In this document: in pieces, positions 23,603 to 35,333 of the stretch
Layout of the letters: every line of letters starts with the position of its first letter
How positions within the stretch are numbered: the first letter of the stretch is position 1
Source of the DNA: Phlegmacium glaucopus
Taxonomy: Eukaryota > Basidiomycota > Agaricomycetes > Agaricales > Cortinariaceae
Reading direction: 5' to 3'
Assembly (NCBI GenBank): GCA_015039465.1
Contig: MU130540.1
Coordinates: 1 to 64,000, forward strand
Length of the DNA stretch: 64,000 nucleotides
The notes under the pieces: generated by a model
What the model was told of the DNA's origin: nothing
Database searches by the model: none
The model's input: only the letters and a program-made list of their open reading frames with translations
Program-made: the position numbers and the translations under genes

Positions 23603-24093
23603 TAGTGATGTTACGGCTCGGCTCGGCCTGAGTACCGCGGCTTAGGCTCGGCTTTTGACGGCTCGGGCTTGAGGAAATATGAAGCCCAAGCCTTGAGCCA
23701 TACCCTACAACGGCTTAGGCTCGGCCTTGGCTCAGGCCGCGGCTTGTTGATGGATTAGGTAATCTATTTCCCATGCGCTATTTCATGCCTATCAAGATGA
23801 CTTGCTTCAGTTCTTGGACACCGCAATTTAATTAGTATTAATGTCAAGTACACACACTATTGTGAGAACATATATAATTTCTTTGTAATTTTTTTTTTGT
23901 TATGAAAACAAGAATTCTAGTGGTAATTAATTATCAGAGAAAGCCGCGGCCTGAGCTGCGGCTCACGGCTTCAAAAAAGACAAGCCCAAGCCGTGGGCCG
24001 TCCAGGCCGTCACCCAAGGCTTTCCACGGCCTGGGCTACCGCGGCTCGGCTCGGCTCGGCTTACGGCTTCAGGCCGAGCCTTTAACATCACTA
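23603..24093. mobile_element. 491-bp hAT-type MITE with 8-bp target duplication
   Basis: The termini are TAGTGATGTTA at 23603 and its reverse complement at 24093. They are flanked by identical 8-bp direct repeats CACATGTC at 23595-23602 and 24094-24101. An 8-bp duplication and TAGTGATG-like ends are typical of the hAT superfamily. Subterminal regions are packed with GGCTCGG/CCGCGGC words in both orientations, typical of transposase-binding subterminal repeats. There is no transposase frame, so it is non-autonomous. It sits 166 bp downstream of the NB-ARC/TPR stop codon. Confidence 0.92.
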
Positions 24094-24101
24094 CACATGT
24101 C

Positions 24102-24840
24102 AATCTATGCTTGTTATCCCTAACACACATGTCTTACTTTATCATAGCTATATTTGGATCATAGTCACATGCATGTACTACATAAGTGCAAGGTGATTAT
24201 TGAAAATGATCACCTTAGAATTTAACTTGATTCCTGGGTACAACTCTCATCCTCTAACAGGTATTTAATAGGAAGAAATTGATCCAAATCTGAGGAACCA
24301 GTCAAAGTATATAAATATCTGTAGTTTCGCTCACTAGTCACCTGTCATCGTGAAGAACTTGCCAAAGTGCAGGCCTTGGTGTGCTCGTTTTACTCATAGA
24401 GTGAGCCAGTAGCGGCAGCAGTTTGGCTTCAAGTCCGAAAAAGAAAATAGACGCATAGCCATTCCCAGAGAAAAAGAAGGATCGAACGCCAAATAAGTAT
24501 CATGTAAGGCGAGCAGAAGAGAAGCAACAACGACCGAGGCAGAAGGAAGACCGATTACCATTTCCGAGCGGCATAAATTAGACGCCCATTGCAAGGCCAA
24601 AATACGTCAGGAACAAATAGAAGTCATCAACTCGATCCTCTTAATAGCACAGTTTATCCGCATAGCCGTACTTTCAAGAGAACTTCTGCTATACCCAGGA
24701 CAATAGGGAGATATACACTTCGTCAGCATAGTATTCTTCATCCCGAGTTGTCTCTCGGCATTCATGGGTGTCTCCTTCTTTTGCAGCGCAGGCTCTTTGG
24801 ACTTGGACAGTGGACAGAAGTATTGAACTATTTTTTAACG
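24102..24840. other. Intergenic, upstream of the kinase gene
   Basis: No gene is supported; the frame upstream of 24841 is open for a while but lacks coding features. Confidence 0.4.
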
Positions 24841-27454
24841 ATGGACGGCGAAGGCTATAGCGATTGTGTCGATACAGGGCCTGAAGCTGAAGGGGCTCAT
24901 GCAGGTGATGATGGTCAAGACGTCGAGAGAGGGAGTCTTCAGGGGCTGACAACAGAGGATTTACATCCCCCCGATAACTGTTCTTCTGGACTACATGGAA
25001 GCCCTGACCATACTCTCGTCTATAACGCCGTGTATCAATCATGTCGGGACTTGACTACTTGTGGATCTTGGGACGAAATTCGCTCCTCTACTCCCAATCG
25101 AAAATCGAAACCAATGCATGGCATGCACCGGAAGAATCTGTCTGCTGCTTCGATTAATCCATCTATCACTGAATATGCGCCGTCCTGTTTCTCACTTGAA
25201 GTGGCTGAACAGGTACCCTCTCCTCCCGAGTGTGGCGCAGGCCCCCGCGTACCCCCTACGGAGACAAGTTTCCCCGACATTCCAACATGTCCGACCGTTG
25301 AAATCTCGAGCGAAATATATTGGCCAGATGCTCTTTTATCTACCCCCAACCAATATGTCTTGACTGGGTCACCATCCACCTATATACCTCTTGCAGCCCT
25401 TGGCCGAAGCGTTCATGGAAAGGTCTTCGCAGCTCGTCTTAAAGATAACACGGATGATAACATCTACACCCTCAAGGCCATACCCAAAGCCAGCCTGGAG
25501 CAGCGCGGAGTAAATGAAGTCACCAAGGAGCTCTGGATCCTGCGCCTTATCACCGACGCTTCATTGTCGAATAAACCTTTTCCTTTCATTCAGAAGCTCA
25601 AAGAATACTTCCAAGACGAAGAAAATCTATTCATCGTTTTGGTAAATAATCCATTTGTTTTGCTAATATTTCTCACCTCAGTTCTGCCCAGGAATATTTC
25701 CCGACGACATTGGCGCACACTGAAACGGCCTCGGCATTTCGCCTCTCCCAAAAGACTACCCCACCTGGCCTGTTGCTTAGTCCGCCGAAGACGTATCAAT
25801 CAGAGCAAGAAGTTATTCAAGCTTTGCGGTTCTTGGCGGCTGAATTAACTCTAGGCCTTCTGTTTCTCCACCGCCACGGAATTGTACATCAAGACATCAA
25901 GCCTGCCAATTTAATGATTTCGGAAGAGGGTCATGCGGTGATTGGAGATTTTGATGCTGCCAGTGCGCTTCCCATCGTCGGCCAGCCAGGTGGCGATCCA
26001 TTCGAAAGATCGTGTCCCCCGTCTTGTGTTGATGAGGATGATGCGACCACATATGGATACATCGTCTTGCAACCAGAGGATACTGTCACTTTCACGCCTT
26101 TATATGCTGCTCCTGAATTGTTGGAAAGAAAGGAAAATGGATTGCTGGTATATGATGAACGCGCCGATTGGTGGAGTTTGGGAGTATCGCTTTACGAGAT
26201 AACCACAGGCGGCACTCCATTCCACGCCTCTAGTGACGCTGTTTCTATTGGCAGAGGACGAAGAGGCGATGATGTATTTTTCGATCTGCTGGAAGGGCTG
26301 GATTTGACAGGCAGTGCCGCTCGTGAATGTGATGCCGACTTGGATGGTTATCTTCGATCAGTGATTCTTTTGTTGCATTTGTTAATTATAAGGACTCACA
26401 CCATGATGTTGTCTCGCAGCTCCTTATTCATGATCCCAGGCATCGGCTTGCAGGCGATAGAGCGAAATCGCATCCATTTTTGGAACCTTTGCAGGATATA
26501 TGGACAGAAATTGAAGACTTGAAACATCCGCCATGTCCAAAATCGTCTGCGCGAATCCTGTATGAGGGAGATATAGATTTATCGTTCGACCTCCAAGAAG
26601 GCTCGTCAAAATTCGATGCCCAGTGTACACAAATTTTATCCTGTTCGGGACACGTACTCGAGTCACTACAATCTCCCCTCGACAAAGAATTCCGTACACC
26701 TCGTAAAGTATTTTCAAGTCCAGAACAGAACTTTCTGGAGTCTCCTCCGTTCCTAACTCGAAGGATGGAAGCGCTGGCGGTCAAACGACCGGGAGACCAA
26801 GTTCTTTGGAACGAGAACAACGCAATGGATTCGAATGGACTACAGGAGAGTGAATCGTCGGTGATCCTACAGCAAGAAGCGTTTATGTCATACTATATCG
26901 AATCCAGCTTTCGAACACAGGGAAGCCTCCCTGTTGGGAGACCTCTCTCATCGACTGCCTCGGTTGGGCGATTTTTCTCGGACGAGCACTCCTATGAAGT
27001 GTGTTCGATGCCGAGGCGGGCTATAGGGATTCCAGAAGAAAGTTTTGAGGAGGAGATAGTTCGTGTAGAGACCAGTTTCACTGATTCCGGGTTGGACTTT
27101 CCACTGGGATCTTCACCAGAATCATGGGGTCATCGAAAATTAGATTCATTCAGAAAACCTCTGGCATTACGGCCAATATACGGGCAAGGATTGCAGGGGC
27201 TACCCAAGGAGAGGGGAAGACGGATACATGATGAAATTTTGGCAAAGCCGAAGATGGTGGATTTCCCAAAGCCTGACTGGACTTTCGATGAGAAGATAAC
27301 GATATCTCTACTTCAGGCTGGTTTGAGGGAACAGGAAACATCGGAACCCACAGTCAGGAGCCGTCTGAGTAAATCACGCTCGGTTGCGGCTGTATCGGAG
27401 AGGATTATCAAAGGGGCGAAAAGACGTGTAGCTGACGCCCTGAGACTAAGGTGA
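24841..27454 (+). CDS. Serine/threonine protein kinase with DFD in place of DFG
   Basis: Three exons (24841-25641, 25692-26360, 26420-27454) give 834 residues. An N-terminal disordered region of about 175 residues precedes the kinase domain: 'LAALGRSVHGKVFAAR' (glycine loop), 'YTLKAIPK' with the ATP-anchoring Lys at 212, 'HQDIKPANLMI' catalytic loop with Asp335, and 'AAPELLE' and 'DWWSLGVSLYEITTGGTPFH' of the C-lobe. The magnesium-binding motif reads GDFDAA (residues 353-355), not DFG. A long insert rich in acidic residues and Cys lies between that motif and the APE segment. 'LLIHDPRHRLAG' is the usual end-of-domain helix. About 290 residues of unknown, charged C-terminal extension follow. 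The HxDxKPxN loop with Trp-Trp-Ser-Leu-Gly resembles the AGC/CAMK-like kinases of mushrooms. Substrate unknown. Confidence 0.85.
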
Positions 27455-27867
27455 TTATGGGAGCACAAGGTACGGAATTAATACCTGGGGTTTGCGCTGA
27501 CTGACAGAAATCCAGGTATCCTTGGAGCATAGCATTTGACTTGAATGGGACATGGATGTAGCGGGATGTAGGTCATTTTCTTGTCCGGTCACTCTGTGTG
27601 ACAATAAAATAGAAAGATTTGAAAATAATTCAGAAAGATGAAAATGGACCTGGTCATTGCGTGACGCGCTCAATTCTGCAGCCAGGCCGATTTATTGTGG
27701 TAATGGAACATATAGCATTCTTTGAGCATAGCGGTTTGCTGATTTTCTAATAATTTATGTAATTTAAATTAAATTCATAACCCGAGTTCACCCGACTGCC
27801 CCATTCTCCACCGTCATGATCGTGAACTATAAAAACAACGCGTTCGTTACCCCTACAGAACATTGAT
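27455..27867. other. Intergenic
   Basis: 3' flank of the kinase and promoter of the NADH dehydrogenase. No further feature seen. Confidence 0.4.
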
Positions 27868-30200
27868 ATGTCATTACCCACAGCTCGTAATTCGATGTTC
27901 AAGGCGTGTCCATGTCTTTTGGGACGCGTGGCAGGGCGCTGGTTCAGTTCATCAACACCTCGATACAAACAACGTCTTGTAGTCCTTGGGTCAGGATGGG
28001 GAGGATACAATATCCTTCGAAGTGTTGATAAGAAGCAATGGGGTGAGCCTGAAGCACAGTCGTCGCAGCCTCGCTTAATTTTTCTGAATTGGACTCAAAT
28101 TGTTTACCAGACGTCACTATCCTTTCACCAAATACTTATTTCAACTTCACGCCTTTGCTTGCAAGCACGGCCGTTGGAACCTTAGAATTCAGATGTGCGG
28201 TAGAACCAGTTAGTGGTGCTGTACTAAATAATTGTCTATACCTAATCTTCACTGATCGTAGGTTCGTCGGTACGCTCCTGAAGTGGTAAGCGGCAATTTA
28301 GATACGCACAGCGATATGCTAACTCTTGTAATAACAGACATACTATCAAGCATGGTGTGATGAAATTGGTAACTTTTTTTTTTGTGTCCATAATATGTCT
28401 AACTTTCGGCAAGATTTCGCTCATAAACGTTTGAAATGCGTTCGTAACCCAAAATTTGTAAGGTGGGACTGTTCCATTGACCTCTATTTTGTAGATGCCT
28501 GCTACCCGGCCAACCAATGCGGACCCAAAACCAAAGCACGATGGAGATACGAATGTTATAGATCATTCAGGCATTCCATTCAGTATCCACTTTGACAAGC
28601 TTGTCATAGCTGTTGGTGCTTATTCCCAAAGTGATTATTTGAATTTTTTTTCTCTCCCAACGACTGAAATCCCCCTGCAGCTTTCGACGTACCTGGGGTC
28701 AAAGAACATGCCCATTTTCTAAAAGATGTCAAGGACGCCCGGAGAATACGAGGTCGAATCTTGGAATGTTCGTGAATCATTTCTTATCATCACATGTCGT
28801 CTAACGCCTCAGCAGGTTTTGAGCAGGCCAATCAGCCTTTCTTGACCGACATAGAACGCCGCCACCTTCTGAATTTCTGCGTCGTAGGTATGTCATTATT
28901 TATATTTTAGCGATCGAACGAGAATGTTAATTCAAGTCCTCAGGTGGCGGTCCAACGGGTGTCGAGTTTTCAGCTGAATTATACGACCTTCTCCACTCAG
29001 ACATTGCTAAACATTATCCGGTACTTGCTAAACTGGCTAAGATTACCATCTACGATGTCGCATCCAATATTCTTGGGTCTTTTGATCAGTCGTTGAGAAA
29101 GTATATTGTGCTCTCTTATTATTGGGTCTCTCGCTCAAGTCAGGTTTGATGAAGATACACTGAGAACACTTTGTCGCGTGAAGGAATCAGCATCCTCACA
29201 AACCATCATGTTGAACGTGTGGAAGCGGTCAGTTCCTTTTCTTGCGTAGACACGCAACCTAGCTGATCTATTAACAGGGTAAAATGATTGTTACAGAGCA
29301 GGGCGAAGGTATACTTCTTTATTCGAAAGTAAACAGTCTCATCTCTAAAGTCTCATCATAGTTCCATTTGGTCTTCTTGTTTGGAGTACCGGTCTAGCGC
29401 CGAACCCTCTTGTTCGAGCGATATCTGAGGTCAAGAAAGATAACAGAACTTCGAGGTAAGGCTGCAGGATTTGAGATATTTGACGCATATATGCTGATTA
29501 TCCGCCAGTCTGATTACGAATGATCATCTCAATGTCATCATGAATGACGGAGTACCCAATCCCGACGTTTGGGCTATAGGTGATGCCGCAACAATTGAGG
29601 ACGCTCCACTGCCCGCAACTGCACAAGGCGAGTATTATGATGGCTGATCAACGTCCTTGGCTCAAACGTATGCTACCAGTTGCAAATCAGAAAGCCAAAT
29701 ACCTTGTCAAGAAATTGAACAAGATTGCCAAGGATCAGGCGTTTCCAGCACCTTTCGAATTCCATAACCAAGGCAGTTTGGCGTACATTGGGAATTGGTG
29801 TGTTGCTATTGTTTTCTCAGTTCTTGACAACATGTACTAAATTTTTGCAGGAAAGCAATTTATGATAAGTCAGGTCAGTCAGGTCAAGAGGACGGTTTCT
29901 TGCAGAAGGAAACTGGACGATTGGCTTGGTTGCTTTGGCGTTCTGCATACTTCACTATGACTCTCAGCATCAGAAACAGGTACGTTGTCCTTGATACTGT
30001 CATAACCTACATTTCTCAAGGGATTTCCATAGGATTCTTGTCCCAACCTATTGGTGAGTTAAGTTGTTAATAAAGTATGCACTGAATGTTTATTGTATTA
30101 AAGGTTCATGAACTGTGAGTAGCCCATCATTTTTTTGATTCTATCTTTACCTGATCCTCATATTTAAGGGATATTTGGTCGTGATATAACACGTTTTTAA
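27868..30200 (+). CDS. Type II (alternative) NADH:ubiquinone oxidoreductase, mitochondrial
   Basis: Rotenone-insensitive, non-proton-pumping NADH dehydrogenase of the inner mitochondrial membrane (NDE/NDI type). An N-terminal presequence ([16 protein letters not shown]) precedes the FAD-binding GxGxxG-type motif '[15 protein letters not shown]'. Then follow '[19 protein letters not shown]', '[15 protein letters not shown]', '[18 protein letters not shown]' (the NADH-binding fold), '[15 protein letters not shown]', '[16 protein letters not shown]', '[13 protein letters not shown]', and the C-terminal membrane anchor '[19 protein letters not shown]'. At least 15 introns; all joints keep frame if one GC-AG intron (29628-29679) is accepted and if the acceptor near 29155 is the AAG before ATACACTG. 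There is no EF-hand insert. Stop TAA at 30198-30200. Whether it faces the matrix or intermembrane space cannot be decided here. Confidence 0.92.
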
Positions 30201-30440
30201 TAAGTTCCGTTACGCAGGCATCATATAGGCCAGCTATGTTAATATTACAATCCAACTCTCTCAAGATAATACATAATACAGCAAGATTCGTCATTCCTAA
30301 ACCTAAACTTCAACCCAGTTATCTTTTGCCTCTAGGGCTATATTACAGGTGCTTCACACTCAAAGGCCAGACCGAGACGTCATCTTTCGTGTCAACTCAT
30401 TATGTCCTGTGATGAGAGATCAAATACCGCGTAGTTCATC
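30201..30440. other. Convergent 3' ends
   Basis: The NADH dehydrogenase (+) and WH1 (-) genes converge here; only untranslated sequence is seen. Confidence 0.4.
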
Positions 30441-31331
30441 TCAATGATAGTGCTCACCCTCAAACCTTTCCGTGTGGGAGCTGTCGATCCTTTTAATCGC
30501 TTCCACTCCCGTCCAAAAGCCCTCCACAAAGTCGTAATCTCTGATAACGATGGCCTCGCTCACGCCATGGCCCTGCAACTGGGTGAGCATTTCCGTCCAT
30601 GAGGCATCTAGGTCTTTCGATGCCTCGAAGACCCCTTCTTTGTTCACGCCGACGTGTGCGACGTGCCTGAAGGAATCTGGGGCCGGTGAAGAAATCATCG
30701 ACCGAGGGATGGAGTTAATGGGTAGAGACTTTGATCTGCTGTTACCGTTCTTCTGACGGTGTGTTTTCTTGGGCAACTCTGGGACACCAGGAAGTATTGT
30801 TCAGTTTATCCTGAAGTATAATTGGGCACTAACCAGTGCCGTACAGCTGGCTCATAACTTTCTTCCCAAACAGAGCAGCTTCATCGTCATCATTAAAGAG
30901 AAATCCGTAGCGTCGAGTCTGCAAAGATCCACAAAATTCAACGTCGATCTTATTGTAAATTTGAAAGTATGTACCCTTCCTTGAAAAACATGGAAGAAAG
31001 GTCGATCCAGCTCGTACTCAAAGTTCTCTGGGAACTTGAATATCCACACAGTCCTTCCGGACTCGACGTCTGCTAATCGGAACCAATGCTTTTCAGCCTC
31101 GGTGGTGCCTTGAGCAATGCTCTGTGGCGTATCGATGTCCCGACCTAGACTTAAGGTGCCTTTCCAACGGGAATAATTCCATTGGTTGTTGTCCTTTGAC
31201 TGAAGCTTGGTGTGGTATACCCGAGCACCAGCAACAGCGATAATGGTGTAAGGATTCTGTTCGAGTCCAGAAGTCGTCCCGTCCGTCTCGACTGCCCTTG
31301 CGCCACTCGGTACCATGGGATGCATGTTCAT
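30441..31331 (-). CDS. WH1 (EVH1) plus CRIB domain protein, WASP-like N-terminal half
   Basis: The N-terminal part reads as a WH1/EVH1 domain: 'NPYTIIAVAGARVYHTKL', 'WNYSRWKGTLSLGRD', 'HWFRLADVESGRTVWIFKF' and, in the next exon, 'RRYGFLFNDDDEAALFGKKV'. The last exon has a canonical CRIB (Rho/Cdc42-binding) motif, 'ISSPAPDSFRHVAHVGVNKE', followed by a short helix-forming region resembling the GTPase-binding domain of WASP. No WH2, proline-rich or acidic (VCA) Arp2/3-activating segment follows before TGA near 30441. The start MNMHPM at 31331 is chosen as the first plausible methionine; a short upstream exon beginning at the ATG near 31442 is possible. Likely an actin-regulatory or Cdc42-effector protein without nucleation activity of its own. 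Introns near 30950-31000 and 30780-30835. Confidence 0.82.
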
Positions 31332-31903
31332 CAACGTTAAAAAAAAAACCACGGAGTCCGCAGAAGGGGGTGATGGGAGAGGGAGATGATGGGTGTGGAC
31401 TTTTGAAGTAATTGATTCGGCGTCTCTTTACCTCGACTCATTGCTAGTTCTCCTCGCTGTCTACACGCGGCCGCGACGTGATTATCTCACTTCGGCATCT
31501 TACCTGAGGTCCGTAGCCTGAATATGGTTAGCCGGCAGGGCTCCAACAAGCTCCAACTTATACTTACTTACATAGTAAGTCATGATCATTCCTGGGATGA
31601 TCTCCTCGCTATACATCCACGCACATGCCTCGCCTCAAGGCGTTCATTACATTGAGATCATGACCATGCGCCCCTTCTTCTAGTCAAGGAGATTTCCTAA
31701 CTGGTATGCACATTCCAGAGGCATCGGACCATAATGTGAACACTCTTATCTTATCTGACCTACAAGGCTGTGGTGTGACAAAAAGGTTGCTCCAAGCGTG
31801 AGTGTCAACTTTAAAAATTGGGTTTAGATAGCATACACGAGTTTTTTTTTACAGAATATAGTTCAGGTATTCACAGGCTCCGTATCTCATATTTCAAACC
31901 TTA
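31332..31903. other. Intergenic
   Basis: Contains the probable promoter of the WH1 gene and the 3' flank of the beta-lactamase-like gene. No repeats or genes seen. Confidence 0.4.
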
Positions 31904-33600
31904 TCAAGACCCGTTCTTCAAGGCTTCGTAGAGGGTGCTCTCGAGCTCTGCCATCAGACCGTGCACCTCCATGTTCTTACTTGGTGTAACTTGCACACCA
32001 AATACGGCGGCGATGCCAGTCGTAGGGTCAATGAAACCCCCCGTACCTGCCCACCCTCCCCCTAAGCGAAGAATAGTCAAAATTTACGTAAAATATTAAA
32101 AGGTGATAAGAAGGCTTACAAAAAGCCGAACCTTTCCGACGACGGCCAGGCCAATCTACGGTACATATAGCAAGAGCGGTACTCCATGAAAGGCCTTCAA
32201 TCGTAGTGGATTCGGAGAGCGATTTAGCTGCCTTTTCCGGTAATACGGGTACGAAGATATCGTCAACTATTTCTTTCTTCAAAATAGCGTTGGGGACTTC
32301 CCGACCGGCTTTAGGATAAATTCTTGTCAATTAATGCTCAAGAAGAGTGACATCGATCGGAAGGCTTACCATGGATCTGCAACAAATGACGGAGGAGCTT
32401 GAGGTAATCTCTCATGGAAGTGTATACCCCTACTCCTCCGAGAAAAACGCGAACTGACCAAAGACGGAGATCAGGACCCCTCAAAGACCACCATTCGAGA
32501 AGAGTTTTTACAAACCTTTGGTATGATCCTGTTCGATAATCTTGACTTGATTAGCCCACGGATGCAGAGTGCCATTCTCGTCACGGAAAGTGAGGTTGAC
32601 CGCTCTTTCTTTGAATTCTGGCGTCAAGAAAAAGGATGCCTGCATGCCCAGGGGACCAAAGATATATTCTTGACTGTTTATGATCAATGAGCAGATTTAA
32701 GATCACGCGTAAGTACCTCACGTACCAGAATTGTTCCAAAGTTTTTCCTGATATCTTTTCCACAAGGAACCCGAGAGCGTCAGCACTCCAGCCGTACACG
32801 ACTGTTCACAAAACGGCAACGAGTTAATCGTGATATTTCCCCGTAAACTGGAAGGGAGGGAACGAGCGGCTTACAATCTGTTCCAGGTTCAAATTTCAAT
32901 GGCAAAGCGGGAAGTTCTCCCTGGCAAAAACATGAAGCCCTGTTCAAAACTAGTTGAAAGAAACAACAGACTCACTATGACAGCTTGGAAAAACTGGGAT
33001 GCCGGATCCCCCCCGGATTTATGTATCTCTTTTGAACTATACCCTTCCGCCATGTGGGGAAGAGGACTGGTTGAAACAGGATAAAAAAGACCACTCGTAA
33101 AGGTGAGAAGATGTTTGAAGGTCACTACTGTCTCTGCAGGTTTGAAAGTTGTTTTCTGCGTCGAGGTACTGTCGACGATAATGGGGTTACGAAATTCGGG
33201 GAGGTAGTCACCCACAGGGGTGTCGAAAGTGATTTTGCCTTGTTCGAATATTTTCAAGGCAGCCAACTGAAAAGAATCGATGGATTAGTTCAGGAAAGGG
33301 GTAAAGTGAAGAGGAATGCAAACCGAAGCAATCATTTTGGTCTGGCTGCAGATCCACATAATGCTGTCGGGGCCGACTTCTCCGCTGGAGGGATCACCAA
33401 ATACATTAGGCCCTCCCCCTTCAAAGTATATCTCTTCGTCAATGTTTGATACCCCATACACGAAGCCAGGGAGTTTCTTCGCTGCTATAGTTTGGGCCTG
33501 TAAACCGAAGAATGAGATTCAACTTTCTAACTCTGTAGTCAGGGCCACATACAATCAAATCGTCGATAGCACGTTTGCCGGTAGGAGATAGTGTCGCCAT
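31904..33600 (-). CDS. Beta-lactamase/transpeptidase-like serine hydrolase (class C fold, esterase family)
   Basis: Start MATLSPTGKRAIDDLI at 33600. The nucleophile motif S-x-x-K is seen as 'MWICSQTKMIASLAAL' (Ser-Gln-Thr-Lys), followed by 'FDTPVGDYLPEFRNP', 'LLTFTSGLFYP' and the second motif with a tyrosine, 'YGWSADALGFLVEKISGKTL'. Later exons give 'YIFGPLGMQASFF', 'YTSMRDYLKLLRHLL', and near the end 'GWAGTGGFIDPTTGIAAVFG', the position of the third active-site box (K/H-x-G; here a W-A-G-type variant). The protein ends 'ESTLYEALKNGS', TGA at 31904-31906. Seven or more introns. Fungal relatives include LovD-type acyltransferases and class C-like esterases acting on small acyl substrates. No secretion signal is seen. 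The natural substrate cannot be inferred; there is no secondary-metabolite core gene nearby. Confidence 0.82.
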
Positions 33601-33789
33601 TGTAAAGCTTCAAAAGTGTAAGTAATCGATAAGAATATAAGAGAGTCCAGTTCGGTTATGTCAACACTCCGGAACCGGGGGAAACTCGGCAAAAGCTCTG
33701 ATTATTTATAACCATCAGGTAATGTACATACAGGAGAAATATCACAGGGAGCCGCAGACTGCCGCAGGTGGATGTACAAAGAGGCGTGG

Positions 33790-35153
33790 CTATAGAGCCG
33801 TACCTCGCTCGAAACTCGCCCGAATTTCGGCAGTATATTTGTCGTAATATCGTGCAATCTAGAAGATACACATTAAATGGGCATATATTATCAAATAGTA
33901 TATTCACCTTTTTGTTGAACACACGATTGTGTTCGTTGATATAAGTAATGTCCCCTTCTTCCTCGTTGAGACGCTTTCGCGAAAATTTGCCTTTCTTGTC
34001 GATGCTAAGAATATAGATATCAGAGACATGTTCATAGGAAAATAGGGGAGAATGGGCACGAAAGAACATGCCAGAGTAGGAAAAATGAAAGATGGACGCA
34101 CTCTTTATTGATCTTGCTCACCACCCGGTCAATGGCATCTTCGGTTGGTTTGCTGTCTCCGTATATCAGTGTGTTTGCATCTCGGTAAAGATTTTCTGCA
34201 GCCATTTTCTGCTGTTCGCTTGTAACCGTCATCTGCGAAGATCCTCCTGATGGATTGAAGCCGGCAAGAGTGCCTGGAACTTGACCCATAGCAATGGCCT
34301 TCTGTTGGTTATAAGCGGCAAGGTCAGGTTTAATGAGGTCCAAATCTTTCTTGTATCTTCTCCGTGCTGCATGTGCGTCATCTGAGGAGTCGTATTATAT
34401 TTAGTTATGGTAGAGTTAAAGAAGAAAAAGGAACCTGCCATGAAACTCGAAATCCGCTCTCCGTTTCTTGCGTGCCAGTTTCTTCTCCCACTCGTCGTTC
34501 TCTTCTATTGTGTATTCCCAGTTCTTTTGTCGTTCTACATCCTCTCCTCTTTCCTCGGCGTCAGCTTTTGTCCGTAGCATTTCTGCAAGCTTTCGCTGTC
34601 TTTCCAAACGAGCAGCGTCGCGGGCAGTGATCTTTGCTTTGGCGGCCTCCTCAACGAGAGATGCACGATTCGCTCTTGAAGACACAGCCTGTTCGAAAAT
34701 TTACTCGGAATCATAGATGCTAGGAAGAAATAAACGTACCATCTTTCTGCGCAGTTCATCAAGCTTGGCTTTCCGTTCCTCCGTGGTCATTTTACTGGCC
34801 GCCTCCTTCTCAGAATCTCCAGGCGTAGCATTTCCAAATTGACTCGTATCCCGGCTTGTCATTTCTTCTACGACCTCTGATGCTGTCTCTACAACATCCT
34901 CTACTATCTCTACCGCTCCTTCAGCAGCGTTGACAACTGCTGTCTCTACATTTGCAAGAATGTTTGCCGTAGTTTCTACCGGCACTACCAGTGATGTTGA
35001 ACTTGATGGTTCGGGTTGGTCTGTCTGCATAGCATTGTCATCGTTGGTCGTTTGTTCAACCTCGTGTTCGTGTTCGGGTATGGGTTCAGGTACAGGTACA
35101 GGAGTGGCAGCTGCCTTTGACTTCTTCCCTTTCTTTGAACGTGCAGCTGGCAT
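33790..35153 (-). CDS. SYF2: Pre-mRNA-splicing factor SYF2
   Basis: SYF2 is a component of the NineTeen complex that joins the activated spliceosome. The N-terminal exon from MPAARSKKGKK (35153) is low-complexity (Pro/Glu/Thr/Val). Conserved blocks follow: 'KNWEYTIEENDEWEKKL', 'YKKDLDLIKPDLAAYNQQ', 'NLYRDANTLIYGDSKPTEDA', 'RVVSKINKDIDKKGKFSRKR', 'DITYINEHNRVFNKKIARYY' and 'EIRASFERGTAL' followed by TAG at 33790-33792. These match the SYF2 family along its whole length. About five introns. It shares a ~180-bp divergent promoter with ETF-alpha. Confidence 0.93.
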
Positions 35154-35333
35154 TGTGGGGATTAGAAAAACGAGTGCAGTAAAGTGATGATTGTTGAAGA
35201 GCTCCGGCTGACGAAAACAAAAACCTATTCCCACGCCCTCAACACCGGTAAATTTGCGGCTAACCTCGTCGACCATAAACGCCCTGATAACCGTCAACCT
35301 GAGGCTACCTGAGGGCCTGAAATTTATAACCAG
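35154..35333. promoter_or_regulatory. Bidirectional promoter SYF2 / ETF-alpha
   Basis: Only 180 bp separate the two divergent start codons, so both promoters must lie within or overlap the 5' ends of the genes. Confidence 0.6.

Noticed and set aside
29101..29240. Apparent frameshift in the NADH dehydrogenase between 'DQSLRK' and '[11 protein letters not shown]'
   Set aside because: Using the acceptor AAG before ATACACTG restores the frame ([11 protein letters not shown]), so no lesion is needed.
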